64,000 bases of DNA from Phoebastria nigripes (Eukaryota; Chordata; Aves; Procellariiformes; Diomedeidae), in contig JAYKAV010001289.1 in assembly GCA_035582835.1 (NCBI GenBank), forward strand, positions 265,910-329,909, read 5' to 3'. Each line of letters begins with the position of its first letter. Positions within the stretch are counted from its first letter, which is position 1. Below, one piece after another: positions 28,810 through 40,572 of the stretch. Under the pieces are notes generated by a model that was not told where the DNA came from, did no database searches, and saw nothing but the letters and a program-made list of their open reading frames with translations. The translations under genes were made by a program, and so were the position numbers.

Positions 28810-30760
28810 CCGAAAACTGGTTGAAAGCAAACCAAACTGTAACTACCAAAAGATCAAAGATCAGGTTTTAATTGCAACACAGTTTCAACATGCAAGCCTC
28901 CGTGGAAAGACAAGACAGCTCGTAAATGTTTTTGAAGTAATATTTCAGCAGAAAAGCTAATTTATTTACTAATTATATCTTTCTATGAAAGAGACAAAAT
29001 TAAGGAGCTGTAAGTTGCAATAGGCAGTGTTAAAATACTTGTTATGTAATAACAATTTACTTTTAACAATAACAGGCACTTATTACTTTTATGAGTTCTG
29101 GCCTGATAATAGAAGAATCAGGAAATAACCATCAATTATCAATAGAACATTATAATTTGTCCTTTTTTGTGATATCATCATTAGTTTAAAAAGATGTTTC
29201 TGTGTTTCTCCCCTGCCAAAATTTCAGACCCCTCATCCCTGAAAAAAAAAAAAGCTTTAGAGTTTTATTTTTATGTTTACTATAGGTTATGTATTCTACT
29301 GCTTTTTAACTAAGATATATTCCTCAATTCACACAAAGAAGGAAAAACATTTAAATTTTAAAAAATGAAAAAATTAGAATACCACAGGAGTTGATAAAAT
29401 ACTTCCCTCGAAAGCACTTGCTTTATTTCTTCTCTTACTGTTCTTAAGAACACCCATGTTTATCTGTAGTGTTCTTATATTACATAAGGGCAAAAAACAT
29501 ATTTCTAAAGCAGACTGAGAAAGAACTGGAATGGAAAACAGGTCTATCTGTGTGCCTTCTTTTTGATATAATCACATTGCTAGTTATAATTTTTATCTCT
29601 ATAAATGACCGAAAAATTCCTTAAGAAACATTTCTTTAAACACCCCTATCTCATTCAAACTCTGTGTTATAGATCTGACCATACAATTTATAGCTACTGT
29701 ATTTTGTTATTGAGAAGATTACAAAAACACACAATGAGCCTTTCAATAAACTTTTTAAAAATATTGTAGAAATAGCTCTTTTGAAATNCCTGTAAATTTT
29801 CAATTAGCAGGTTTAATCTGCATAATTTTTAGAATTTAAAATAATGATATGTGTTAAAGCTCTCTGGAGGTCCTCCACATTAGACACGAAACTAAATATA
29901 AAGGCTTATACTTGAAAGGCATGTCTCCCTTCAAGTTCTGTATTCTGTGTTCACAAACACACATTTTGAAAAGGTTTGTGAATCAGAAAGGGATTTTTTC
30001 TTCTTTCTGTACTGAAAATTAATTTTTACATACATATAAAATCTACAAAGATATCTTCTGACATCAGTAAAATGTCTTCATCCATATTGATTCATTTTCT
30101 GATTTGATTCATTATAGAAACAAAACATCGACTCAGAATCCAGCACTGAACATTGAAGAAGCCCGAATTCACATCTGCACTGCATCACTCTCCCTGCACT
30201 GAGGCTCTGCTTCAGAACCATTCCAAAACCTTGTGGATCCCAACATTTTCAAAATTCAGGCAGGGGTATTCTTGTTAAAGACAATTATAAAAGAAGCAAA
30301 GAAAGAAATTAGCATTTATACATTTTTAGCTCTTCTCACTGACTTTATAAAACACAGTTGGGCTTATGCCGCAAAGTAGCATATTTTGTACTGACACATG
30401 TAAGATCAAACTCGTGAAGTTGCACTGGAGCAATTTATTATATTAACAACACACAGCTTCTCATCCTTTATATTCTTGTGAACTAGGAAAAATTTTCTTT
30501 CAAGGACAGCAAACAAGTTAAGTCTAATTAGACTGAGATGACTAAATGAAATCATTGAATATTATTTAATATCACGGTTTATTACATACTTTGTTAGCAA
30601 TTTTAATTGTAGACTAAAGGAGTTTAAAGTACTGTGAGAATCTTGTTAGACATGACAGTTTTGCGAAGGTGAATGAGAAGAGGATGTTAAAAGATAACTA
30701 AGCAGAAAAAAAAAAAAGCCAAGGAAAAAAAGCCTAGGTGTTAGATGAAAAGGATCTCTC

Positions 30761-30960
30761 CACAATGACAAAGCATCGATGAAAAGAATTAACATTTGTC
30801 CATTGGGTAATCAATCAGTCATGGAATGGATGGAATCCAGCTCTTTGTTGCACGACCGGTGATGAAGAACGAGTGTGTTAGCTATCACAGCCAAGCTCTC
30901 AAGTTCTTCCGACTGAATGAAAGTCATCTTGTTCCTATCAAGGATAGCTTTTGCCTCTTG
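30761..30960. promoter_or_regulatory. Candidate conserved element with two SOX-type motifs
   Basis: A block free of simple repeats containing acaaag at 30,768-30,773 and the oppositely oriented ctttgtt at 30,843-30,849. Both match the HMG-box SOX consensus (A/T)(A/T)CAAAG. An atcgat site lies next to the first (30,775-30,780). SoxD proteins are known to bind paired SOX sites, so an autoregulatory intronic element is conceivable. Motifs this short are common by chance. The 76-codon open frame starting at 30,826 has no recognisable domain. Confidence 0.3.
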
Positions 30961-30979
30961 TCTCTTCCTTATTCTTCCC

Positions 30980-31002
30980 TTTTTTTCTTTTTTTTTTTTT
31001 TT
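30980..31002. repeat. T-rich homopolymer
   Basis: A run of 23 bases, all T apart from one C. It lies just right of the candidate regulatory block at about 30.76-30.96 kb. Confidence 0.75.
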
Positions 31003-34000
31003 ATTTCACTTTTACAGTCTTCAACAAGTTACCAACTCCAGCTATACCTTACATGAATACTATATGACCTTACAGTGTCCTGCACCTATCCCCATCGATT
31101 TCAGGGGGTTGTTGGTTTTTTTTCCTTTTAATTCACTGAAGTAGCCTCCTATTACTTTCTTTGAAATACAGATATGAAAAAAAAAAGGCGTTCATGCCGT
31201 GTGTGTGTTTTTGTTTTTTTATGGTAAAGTCATACATAAAAGAAAGCCTAAATGTGAGAGTGCAGCAACAAAACTTCAAAGCACTGACTGTCAGACATTA
31301 TTATTTCAAATCAGCTTTGACTTTTTGAGACTTAATAAAACACTGTAGTACAGACTGGCATATTTATAACACCTATACCAGTGATCAACTGAACTGTCTT
31401 ATTCTTGCTACTGTGCAGTGCCTTGTTATTTCTTTTATAATAAGCTTCCCTCAAAACATGTTGTAACAATACTGCAAACTGATAATTATTAATGATATGA
31501 GTTCTAAAACATGACTTGTTTTGCATACAATTCTTTTTGAATATATACATTACTTTGTGACAGAAGACAAAAGCACATTGATTTATTAATAATGATTGCA
31601 AATGCATAGCAAGTTCATAAACAATACAGATATATAATTCAATCAAAGGTATAGGTGACATATTTCTACATGCATCTGAACTGTTACATCTCAAGGAAAG
31701 AGGCACTGGGAAAGACAAGGTAGAGGAATTAGAAGAGAAATCAGGCACACTACAAGAGAAACTGTTCTAAAACATGATCAGATCTTCAGTAGGAGGAGCA
31801 TAAACAACTTTTCTGCATTTTAGAAGAACAATACTACAGAATTAGTGGCATCTTTGTCTCTATTTCAGAACTATAGTCTATAGTTATACCCCATTACAAT
31901 TTAGTAGATATTGCTAAACATAAAAAGATCGTATTTTTGCAAGATTTGGGACTACATAACAATATGCAAGTTCCTCCACCTCTAATGTTCTATATTCTCT
32001 AAGCTACTCTCATTACATTTATTTGCCTTCAGCTCCACAGGACAAAAGGTGTCCTTTGGATCAGCCTTTGTCAAATGAGTTCAAATGCCTCATTCAAGTC
32101 TATATCATGAGAAAAACAATACAAGTGGAATTACCCTGTCAGCATCTATGAAATATTTGTTAGAGAAAAAGTGTTGTGGNTTTTTTTTTTTCTTTGAAAG
32201 AATGCTAAATGAGATTATAAACTCCTTGGAACAGACATTTGTGTGCTTACGAGTCCTACTGCACTGGATTCCTACTACAGGAGAAGAGCTGCTTTTTCCC
32301 CTCAAAAGCAAAGCTGCAAATAGACATTACAGTGGCTAGCATTTGGTTGCCCTGCTCCCTATTGTACCTTTGCACATCTCACCCCATGCCTCAAGTGCAA
32401 ATGTGCTTTTTTCAAGTGGATGAAGCTAAGGACCTGACATGTGAAATAATAATAACAACACAACCCATCACACATCTGAAAGAGGAAGGTTTGTTTCAGT
32501 ATTCTTCATAGAATACTAAATCCTGTTCAGAGTAGAAAAATCTAAATGAAATCAGTACTCTACAAATATTCCCGAGTAAAAGTCAAGCATAATTCAGATT
32601 TACCGTAGTCAGTGTTTGTTACTTACAATTAAACTAAAACGCTGGGTCCATTGGTGCTATTATTAGATCCATTTATAAAAAATGTGAATTATTCAGAAAA
32701 TTAAGTATATTTTTTTAAATCCGGTGATGAGTTTTAATATACCTGTGTTGGGACCTTTGATTAACTGATCCATCTCTGAGTGNATGACAACAGCTTGCTT
32801 ACATGCCTTTTGTGAGTTCACTGCCCATCAGTTTTCCTTGAGGTAAAGAACCACCTAGCATAGATCTATATCGTAAAAATATTTCCTAATTTTCACGCTT
32901 CATATTACGTATTTTAAAATCATATGCAAACTCTAAGATTTTGGTATCAAAGGGAATGGCAAAAGGTTAATTCACTTTGAAACAACACGATTTTATAATC
33001 TTCTAACAATTCAAAATTAAATTAAGGACTTTACATTTACATTCATAATTATGAGAAATAAAAATATAATTTAACCATGACTATCAGAAACTTAACTGCC
33101 GGATGGTACTATCTATTCTTTTTTAATCCAAGGATGTAAAGTTTGTGTAATGTTACTAAAATAGATTCTTTGTTGCCATAGTTACTTTTTTTCTTCTTTC
33201 AAACACAAATTATCCTTTCCTTTTCAATAAACTTTAAATAAAAGGAGACAGCAACAATACAAAACTAATCAAAAATCAGCCTGAAGGCTTAACATCCATA
33301 GTCGCAATGTACTGCCACTGTCTCTTGCTCATAAGCAGCTTGGTTTCAATCTTGCTGTCAGTGGAGAGGCAGGTCAGGGGAATCTCATCTCATCCTTCTC
33401 AATTTCCATACTGTTCTAATACAGTAATTAATTGTTGTGGTCTAACAGAAAATTAAAATACAAGGCATTTCAAACATGTTGTTAGCCAGTGAACTGATTT
33501 CTTTGGCCAACTTTTCAAGATTTTCTTGATCTAATAAGCTTTCAAAAGCCAAGTTCTTGAAAAACAAAAATACAATCACAACACAAGAATGAGCAACATG
33601 ACATTTAGAACAGGAAAACCTCCTAATTCCTTTTGCTACATTTACTGCAAATTGCAAAAAAAATCACTCCTAAATTCTATATCTTGCTCCAAGTAATCCT
33701 GGCCAGTCACTTACTCCCTCCTCTCATATCGACTCGTTTCTGTCCACCTCTTTGTCTGCCTTGGCTATTGAGGCTGTGACGTTTCTGGCACAGGCTGGTT
33801 ATCTCACAATGGTTTTGCTGAACACCTAGCACATTTCTGATCATGAATTAGAACTTGGTTCTGATTCTCAGTGCAACCTGTAGGCAGTACTGTAAAACCA
33901 AAAATGGGAAAAAGAAAAAAGAAAAACAAAAAAAGGGCAAAGAAGCCTTCCTAAATACAATTATATGCAAAAGGCAGTCAGCTGAGTAGATGTTTTCTTG

Positions 34001-34146
34001 CAAGAGCAATAATGGAAATGCGACCGAGATCTGACTACCTAACATTACAGTTTTGCTTAGGACAGGGAACCAAGTAAATCTGCCAACTGCTGTACATTTT
34101 TTCACAGTGACAAGATTTCCACAATATGATAAAATTAGAACTGTAA

Positions 34147-34192
34147 GAGCTTGGAGAGCTCTCTTAACTTTTAATTAAAACTCTCCAAGCTC
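34147..34192. repeat. Perfect 12-bp stem inverted repeat
   Basis: gagcttggagag at 34,147-34,158 is the exact reverse complement of ctctccaagctc at 34,181-34,192, separated by 22 bases. The loop itself contains the palindrome ttttaattaaaa. The structure could form a cruciform, or a hairpin in the intron transcript. I do not recognise it as a known miRNA or terminator. Confidence 0.75.
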
Positions 34193-37100
34193 ACTAAAAA
34201 TAATTAGGCATTAAAATGTTCTGGTTTTCCTCGGAATTCATTTGCACTACTTGAATGGTCTAGATCTTGCATGAAGCAACAGACATTCTAAACAGAAACA
34301 CTGGAATTTAACTGGGAGTGATTTCCAGACCTGCTTTCTATGATGTGGCTAGTGGGAAAAACTATAGAGAGTCTGAAGCTTGTACCAATTCCACCTAAAA
34401 TGGCTTGTTTCAACAGGAATTCTCCAGTGCAAAGAACATTTGCTAGACTCTAGATAAAAAGGAGTTTGAATTTCATGGAAAGAATAACCCAAGATACAGT
34501 TCTGACCTTTATTTTTATTTATTTATTAAAAAGCAGAACCTTTAACCTTGCAAATGTTTTTGTTCTCTTAAAATAACTCATACAATACTATATGCCACAC
34601 TATTTTTAGAAAAGCAACAAGAGAAAGCATGCTTTTCCCATACAGCAGGGCACAGATATAAACATCAACACAGATGCTCTGTGAGAGAGAGCTGGACTTC
34701 TCAAGCACTTGATCATTAAGGAATGCACCAACTGTTTTAGATAATCTCGTGCCAGCTCCAATTCTGCTCCACACTCCCCTTTGGGAGTGGCAAATCTCGT
34801 CCTGCTCCTAATTTTTCATTTTACTCACTCCTCCATTCTTTTTTTTTTTCTCCCCCCAGAACAGAGGGAAAAATGCATTGTGTGCCAAGCAATGCAAGAC
34901 TAGAATCACTTCCCCAAACAGAGCAAAACTTTCAGACAATTAACCCTCCCCTCTTCTTTCAGATAAATTACTAAGTATAAAATGCAATCTGTTTCCTTTG
35001 TTTACTCAATATGAACAATTTGTAAATGACTCAAGGATAAAATTCAGAAAATGTTGTGCTAAATTAGAACCATTATAAACATGCTAATGACTGCTCAACT
35101 AAAACATGCAGGATCAGTGTGAAGAAATATATTTAGTTCTTGTGAAATACAGTTGTATTGCCTCAGAACTATTTGGTCACTTAATTGTATATGATTACTT
35201 CAGGAAAATGTTAATTTCATGAACACTGCACTAGACAATACACTATGTATGTCAAAAGGAGCTTTCTCAAATGTCAGTGTAATCGCTTGGTTGCAATGTT
35301 TTGGCATATTAGTAGAAGAGAAATATCTTTTAAGTCTGTCAAAATTACATGTACATTTCATTCCTCCACTTAAAGTTTCCCTTCCATTATAAGCTATATT
35401 TTACTGTTAGATTGGCTGTATTCATTGAAGTACACATCATTGCCTTATTTGCATTACAATGACAGTATACTGTATATTATATGTAATCACCTGTTCCCTA
35501 AGTATGTGCACCTCTATTTAGTTCCCAAGTGAAAACATAATATTGGCAAGAGAGAGTCTTGGGCTTTACACAACAGCCATCAGGGATAGTCAGGAAAAGG
35601 GGAGCACAATTTGCTTGCAGTCCCTGGCCAAAAGATTACATAAACTGATATAATAAAGGAGAATGATACACTCATTTTCCTGTCTTTTACTATGTATCAG
35701 CAAAGTAACAAAATCAATAGGATTTGCAATATTTTTTATTTTGCAAAAGAAGAAAGTTGTGTTAATGGAAGCAGATCTCAAAATCTTCATTACTTTTCTT
35801 TGCTTCCACATCTTCACATCTTTCTGTATTGACCAGGTCTAGAAGATCAATTTTTTCCCCTCAGAGTGGAAAAGAAGAACAGACTGAGCCAATATCTTAG
35901 CTAGAACTCACCATCAGCATAGCTCCATCAAAGTCTACTTAGCCTTAAATAGATTTGAAATTTCTCCCAATATTTGGCCTAATGAGTCTTTCTCTTAATC
36001 TCATACCTCCATTCCTTGTTATAGTCCTTTTATAACCCTAAACAATTCACTTTCATCTTTCGTATCCACTCTTTTCAAACACTTGTGAGTTGAAGTGACA
36101 TTCTTCTCATTATTACTCAACCTGTTGAGAATTTAATCTTTAAATCTTCCTTTGTTAACTTGCTCTGGAACAAGTCATGTATCATATGGCCTCTGGACAT
36201 GTAGTGTCTTTCTTTTACAAATTAATTTCCCTAGTAGCTCAAGAAGTTGCAGATTGCAAGTAGTGTTCAGCTACATACTAAACCCACTCACTGGACTCAT
36301 CTTATTAAAGACATGGCGGCAGATTTTTTCTCTTAACATTGCACAGCTCTCCCAGATTCTCGTACCAAGCTGAAGCAAGCAGAGGATCCTATATGAACTC
36401 AAGAAATTATTTGGTAGCACAGATAGGCATTTATGTCATTGCATCTTCTCCTATCAAGTGCAATGCCAAATAAGTACTGTATCATTCAACAAAGCAGAAA
36501 TTCCATAAAATGACTATGAAAATATTAGTAAAAGTTTTGGGGAGTAAAAATATCTTAAACAAAAGGTAATACAAAAATACAAGTGTGTGTGACCTCCTCC
36601 ACATCAGGTTAGTTTGTGGGGGGTGGGGAGTGAGGGGACTTCCTGAAAAGCAAGAAAAATCAGTTTCTGTTAAACTGATTAATGTTCCTCGGAAAATTTG
36701 TGACACCAGATGATTTATGAACAAAACATGGATGATTCAAAAGAAGTCTATTTTGTTCCCCCAAATCATGTTCTACTCATTACCCTAATAATGCAGTAAT
36801 AAACATCTGTTTAATGATTTGAAGGCTTCTTAATATTGTGTATAAAAATCTTAGCTCTTACATAAAATATTCTGAAATTAAAACAATTGTATAACAAAAA
36901 TAATTTTTCATGAGAAATCCTTATGTGGTTTTGTATGTAAAAGTATAATACAAAGAAAGCAAAATAATATGGTCTTGATTTGAAATGACTTCAAACAAGG
37001 ATGCAAAGGAATGAAAACAATAGCTAGAATCTCCTCTCTATTTACCATTTCTGAAGGTCTCTATGGCACATGATGCAGTCTTTTCCAGGACACTAAAATA

Positions 37101-37594
37101 CACTGACAAAATCAGTTCTATAGCCTCCTTTATACTAATAACATTTTGACTTAAACAAACTATCATATTCTGTATAAATATAAATATAGAACAAGCAAGA
37201 CTTTCCTGAGCTAATTCCAGCAAACAGAGCTGTAAAAGGTTTACAAATCTCACAAGCACCAATCTACTTGCCATGGATATATATTTCAGGAACAATAGCT
37301 TGTTTGTTACAAATCTGTGAAAAGATTTAAGAAAAGAATGCACTAATATTTTCAAGAATAATACCTTACAATTTTCATTTCCCTATATACATGGAGCTGA
37401 AAATTAGCCATCAATTTTTTTCGTGTAAAACAACATTATTGATTTTGTAAAGTCAAGTACTGGAAAGATATGGAAATGCTAGAATTCAAGTTGCCCAGGA
37501 AATCCTAATTCAGCCCCTGTGTGAATAAACATTATGATGCATTCTTTAAATAAAACCCCCCATGCAATTAAAAAAATTAAAAAGTACACTTTTT

Positions 37595-37790
37595 TTTTTA
37601 CAGGATTCTTGCTACATTCAGCACATGGGACAACCCCAGACAAAAGCATAAACTGGAACTGCAGAGCAAATGAGGCTGTTGCCCGTACAATCACTGGCCA
37701 TGTTTCATTGCAAAAGTTCAAAGAAATTAAATGAATGAGGGATGGAACTGCAAAAGGAGAAATGATGGGTCGCAGTTTCATTTTCTAGGA
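37595..37790. promoter_or_regulatory. Candidate conserved non-coding element
   Basis: A 200-bp block of mixed composition directly right of a T9 run. It lacks repeats and is open in more than one frame on both strands, a pattern often left by slowly evolving non-coding sequence and also by chance. No domain is recognisable in the frames. Low-confidence call on texture alone. Confidence 0.2.
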
Positions 37791-37889
37791 GCTCAATTTA
37801 AAAAACTTGGGGTTGTATTTGAGGAATTGCTAAACATTCACAGCTGCAGCTGTGTCAATGTAAAGTCAATGTAAAGACTGAGGCTATAA

Positions 37890-37907
37890 TATATATAGCT
37901 ATATATA
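37890..37907. repeat. 18-bp perfect AT palindrome
   Basis: tatatatagctatatata is a perfect palindrome. It follows a short tandem duplication of tcaatgtaaag (37,855-37,876). This is probably simple-sequence in origin. Confidence 0.7.
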
Positions 37908-38629
37908 AACTGCTGCACAAAGTTAGGTCCTCTGGAAAAGAATCAGGACCTAAACACCTCAAGCTGAACAACCAATAAATCAATGATGTTTTTAAAGTCA
38001 CACTCTTAGTCCCACACCTGTGAAGTTGGTATACTGACTACCCTTTTTTCCTCGTTACAAAGACTTTGAGAAGATAATTTGTTTGTAGCACATTTACAGA
38101 GTATGCTGAAAAACCCCAGCCAATTGTGTAATATCCATGTCTTCAGAGCACAGCTTGAATAATACGTAATTAAAAGACAGCCTTACTGTCAATAGACAGA
38201 TTGACCAGTAAGGATATAACAAGATACTGGATAGTTTCACATTCATGGAGGATCATCCTGTTAGTGAACTGGATGAATCAGAATTCTTTTTGAGGAAAAA
38301 TATTGTTTAATCATGTAAGAAAAATTATACTTATCTACATGGAAACAAAAATTGTTTTCATTTTAAAACATTTTAAGTTCCGTTGGGTAACTGAAGAAAG
38401 CTTTCACCAGTTATGCAGACATTCTGCAAAATTAAAACAGTTTTAAACCTGTGCTTATATGCAGCTCAGACTTCTATAAACTAGATTTAGTAGCCAGATT
38501 TGGAAACAATGGTGATTTGAAGGGTACTGATCATGCCGAATTAAAGACAGGGTGAACAGGGAATGGACTTTCGTTTCTCTGCACTGGACTTCATCAATTA
38601 AAAGCACTAACAATAATAAAAGAGTGCAT

Positions 38630-38850
38630 GTTGCACCCTGTCCTAGTGCGGCAAAACAGACACAGCCCCCTTTTGCTCTCCTGACAGAGTAAATCTTGAC
38701 ATCCCCCATGTACAGGCTGACAGACCTGTATAGGTTCCCCTGTCTGCTTAGCGCAAGTGATGTCACAGCGTGATGTGCTGCTTGACCCATTAACTCATCA
38801 CGTGTTTCTCGGCAGAAAATAATTTTTGCCCCCAAAGCTGGTGCACAAAT
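38630..38850. promoter_or_regulatory. Candidate enhancer-like block (CRE-like site and E-box)
   Basis: A GC-balanced block with clustered binding-site-like sequences: tgatgtca at 38,758-38,765 (one base from the CRE/ATF site tgacgtca) and cacgtg at 38,799-38,804 (a canonical E-box). It also has repeated ctgacag strings (38,682 and 38,718 areas). The overlapping 126-codon minus-strand frame has no recognised domain and no convincing splice signals. Confidence 0.3.
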
Positions 38851-40454
38851 TCATCACCATATACATCTTCCCAAAATATGTAGCATAGTAATACAATAAA
38901 TTTCAGAGCCAAGACAACGGGGGTTATTTGGAAACATCTGAGAGGCAATTTAATAATACTTGGGGAGTTCTCATCCCAAAATCTCCTACCCAAAGAGGTT
39001 AATACATACTCAGTACAATTAAAGCTTCATAGCTACAGAGAAGGGAAACCACAGTAAGCTCATGCTACCTATTTCGAGTTATTCTTTATTTCCTATTCTG
39101 CTAATAAACGTCCTTTTTTTCCCAGAATCCTTCTCACTACAAGCAAGAAATAGGCAATGGAGCTCTAGAGAATTATGCCACAACCTTCACTAAAAGTTAT
39201 ATTGTAGGTAACAGATAATTTACATGATTTCTGTCTTAAACATTTAGTCTTCTTGCTTCTGTTGATTTAATCCAGACTCTATAGTTATAACAGTTTAAAT
39301 TAATGAGCTGAATTTTAGCTGCATAACTCCCCAGAAAATTTAAGTATGCATGAAATTCTACACAGCTACTTTGAAATTGTAGATTAATGCTGTTTTATAA
39401 TATACTCTTTACACAAATGCAAAAGAATCTAACAAAGACTCAGTTGTTTAGAAGGCTTTTTCTCATATTTAGGGCCAATAGAAAATTTCATGTTATCAGA
39501 ACAACCCCTACACAAAAGATTGCTCAATTGTAAGTTCTGATTTATGATCTTAGAAGTAGGTAGGAAATATCTTTGTTTGCATGCTAAATAACATAGTATA
39601 TTGGAAAATCATGATATTGCCTTATTCATTTAAATATATTTCCAAACTCAGTGCATGAGTAACAGGTGAAGATTTGATTCCTATTGCATTCAATAGATCA
39701 CAGTCTAATGCACTTCATGCACCTGTACTCTAGGAATAACAAAATTCACAACAGGATCTATGTATTTCTTAATTGTAAGCTATACTTCCTGTCTTTTAGA
39801 GCGTCTTTAGCAAGGCCCCTGCATGGTATCTAAGATCTAGATCCTTTATATACGAGGTTGTATGTCCAGACTTCATACAGAAAAAGTAGTGTGGCCACAA
39901 TGGTTTGAACACACAACGCATAGGCTTGTTACTATCAAGCCAAAGGCAGAAGTTTGGGCTGCTGCCAGGTTCTCCATGTGCTCACGGTTCGGTCCATCTA
40001 ATTTGTGTTTACATCCATTAAAGTTGAGATTAATCTCTTACCCTCTGGTTGTGTTTTCATTGTCTTTAATCCACATGAGAATTATCTTACTGGGGTTTTC
40101 ATCTTGACGTTACCCACAAAACTCATTGTATTTAGACAACCATACAATCTTTTTTGTCAACTAATCACTTCTCTAATCCCTGGGCTGCAAACCTGCCTAA
40201 ACCCTACTCCCGCATTTGCACTCACACTATTAATGTAATCATGAGCACTAGGAAGGCAGAGTCTCAAACATTGCAAGTTACACGTCTCTGATTCCTTAAG
40301 CTTTTTTTAAACATTTATTTATGGGCAAGGTATAATTTACACCACCTTATGTATGGCTGGGCAGGCGGTACACTGTGACTGCTGCTCCTTATATCAAATA
40401 CGCTAACATCATTGTCAGTGGTGCCCACTTTTCCCCACCAATCATATTTTCACC

Positions 40455-40572
40455 TGTTCTCTCTCATCATAAGATTTGACTGAGAGCTCTCTGGGACAAG
40501 GACTGTTGTTTGCTTTTACTACTGCTATATGTCCAGCACCTAACATACTTCCTGATAGAGGCCCCTGGAAAA
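40455..40572 (+). mobile_element. L2/MIR-type 3' tail relic
   Basis: The motif order gagctctctgggacaaggac, tgttgtttgcttttactact, tatgtccagcacctaacata and gataggcccctgg-like sequence parallels the conserved tail of amniote L2/MIR-type elements ('agctcctcggggcagggactg...tacagcgcctagcacaatggggtcctgg'). It is a fragment with no reading frame. The exact family needs a repeat library. Confidence 0.55.

Noticed and set aside
36050..36330. Possible antisense LINE relic, with phrases such as ttgctctggaac and atggcctctggacatg
   Set aside because: Similarity to antisense CR1/L3 is partial and scattered, too weak to call without an alignment.
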